Below, piece by piece: positions 63,561 through 64,000 of a DNA stretch of 64,000 bases. Positions within the stretch are counted from its first letter, which is position 1; each line of letters opens with the position of its first letter. Location: NCBI RefSeq assembly GCF_008831285.2, contig NC_045143.1, forward strand, positions 4,039,503 through 4,103,502. Direction: 5' to 3'. The notes below the pieces were generated by a model, which searched no databases, was not told the DNA's origin, and saw only the letters and a program-made list of their open reading frames with translations. The position numbers and the translations under genes are program-made. The stretch is from Nymphaea colorata (taxonomy: Eukaryota; Streptophyta; Magnoliopsida; Nymphaeales; Nymphaeaceae).

Positions 63561-64000
63561 TGTAACACCAACCGTATCAGCCAGGCTAAACAAATGCGAC
63601 AGGCAGCATCCCCCAGCCATCATATATAGAAATAACTTCAACTCGAACTTAAATAAGAGTATGTAAAAATTCAAATCCTGGTATGCTTCTGTTTTTCAGC
63701 CACAATAATCGCAGTTTTAAAATTCGCACTTTCAGCCTTCCAGCAAGTTAGAAGAAACAAAACAGTTGTATATGACCATTCTCATATATTAGCCTCTTAT
63801 CATACTTGATTTAGTAATCACTAAAGAGAGGATCAGAGGACATTGTCTCCATAATCAACACAGATCCTAAAAGTGTTTGGCCTGGAATTCATGGATGGAG
63901 ATTACATTGCTTCATAAAAATATCTTCCAGAAAAGGTCACCATGCTCTGCATGACAATAAACTGATCTTCCAAAACAAGGCCACTTTGAATGATAGTTCA
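63561..64000 (-). other. Myosin intron continuing beyond the window
   Basis: No coiled-coil or motor exon could be recognised in these last 440 bases on the minus strand, so they are most likely intron upstream of the exon ending at 63559. Confidence 0.5.

Noticed and set aside
1-64000. tRNA, rRNA, CRISPR arrays, bacterial operons
   Set aside because: No such structures are visible; regularly spaced repeats here are microsatellites or two-copy duplications.

Overview
The window is nuclear DNA of a flowering plant. The evidence is spliced genes with GT-AG introns, plant-specific families (miR156, class XI myosin, DUF506), Ty1/copia and LINE remnants, a hAT-type MITE, and many TA, CT and GT microsatellites. 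The lineage below angiosperm level cannot be fixed from the sequence alone.

Layout. 1-1680: 3' part of a decayed Ty1/copia element (RT and RNase H with one nonsense codon, then the start of the 3' LTR). 6.1-7.3 kb: two tandem MIR156 hairpins on the + strand. A third MIR156 hairpin lies on the same strand at 17.25 kb. The 10 kb between them is non-coding and holds a complete hAT-like MITE with a perfect 8-bp target duplication (15278-15758). 19756-23633 (+): an 11-exon gene for a 676-aa protein with an N-terminal C2 domain and a C-terminal membrane tail. 24892-32257 (+): a 6-exon plastid-type Mini-ribonuclease III gene whose last intron carries a 2.07-kb non-autonomous LTR retrotransposon. 34.07-35.45 kb (-): a broken LINE. 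36067-about 38.5 kb (-): a DUF506 (PDDEXK-like) gene without an obvious start codon. 41685-51478 (-): a 6-exon MARCH-type RING-CH membrane ubiquitin ligase with a GC-AG last intron. 53983-56213 (+): a 5-exon glyoxalase/VOC-fold protein. 59298-63559 (-): the last 15 exons of a class XI myosin, running off the right edge.

The genes do not form a pathway; this is an ordinary plant chromosome arm with independently transcribed genes. I built the exon models by hand from splice signals, continuous frame and family motifs. The total coding length divides by three in every model that has both ends, and phases agree at the junctions.

The most interesting features are the three-copy MIR156 cluster, the gag-like retroelement inside the Mini-RNase III gene, the hAT MITE between the MIR156 loci, the DUF506 start problem, and a repeated pattern of two-copy local tandem duplications (41-181 bp) in introns and spacers.
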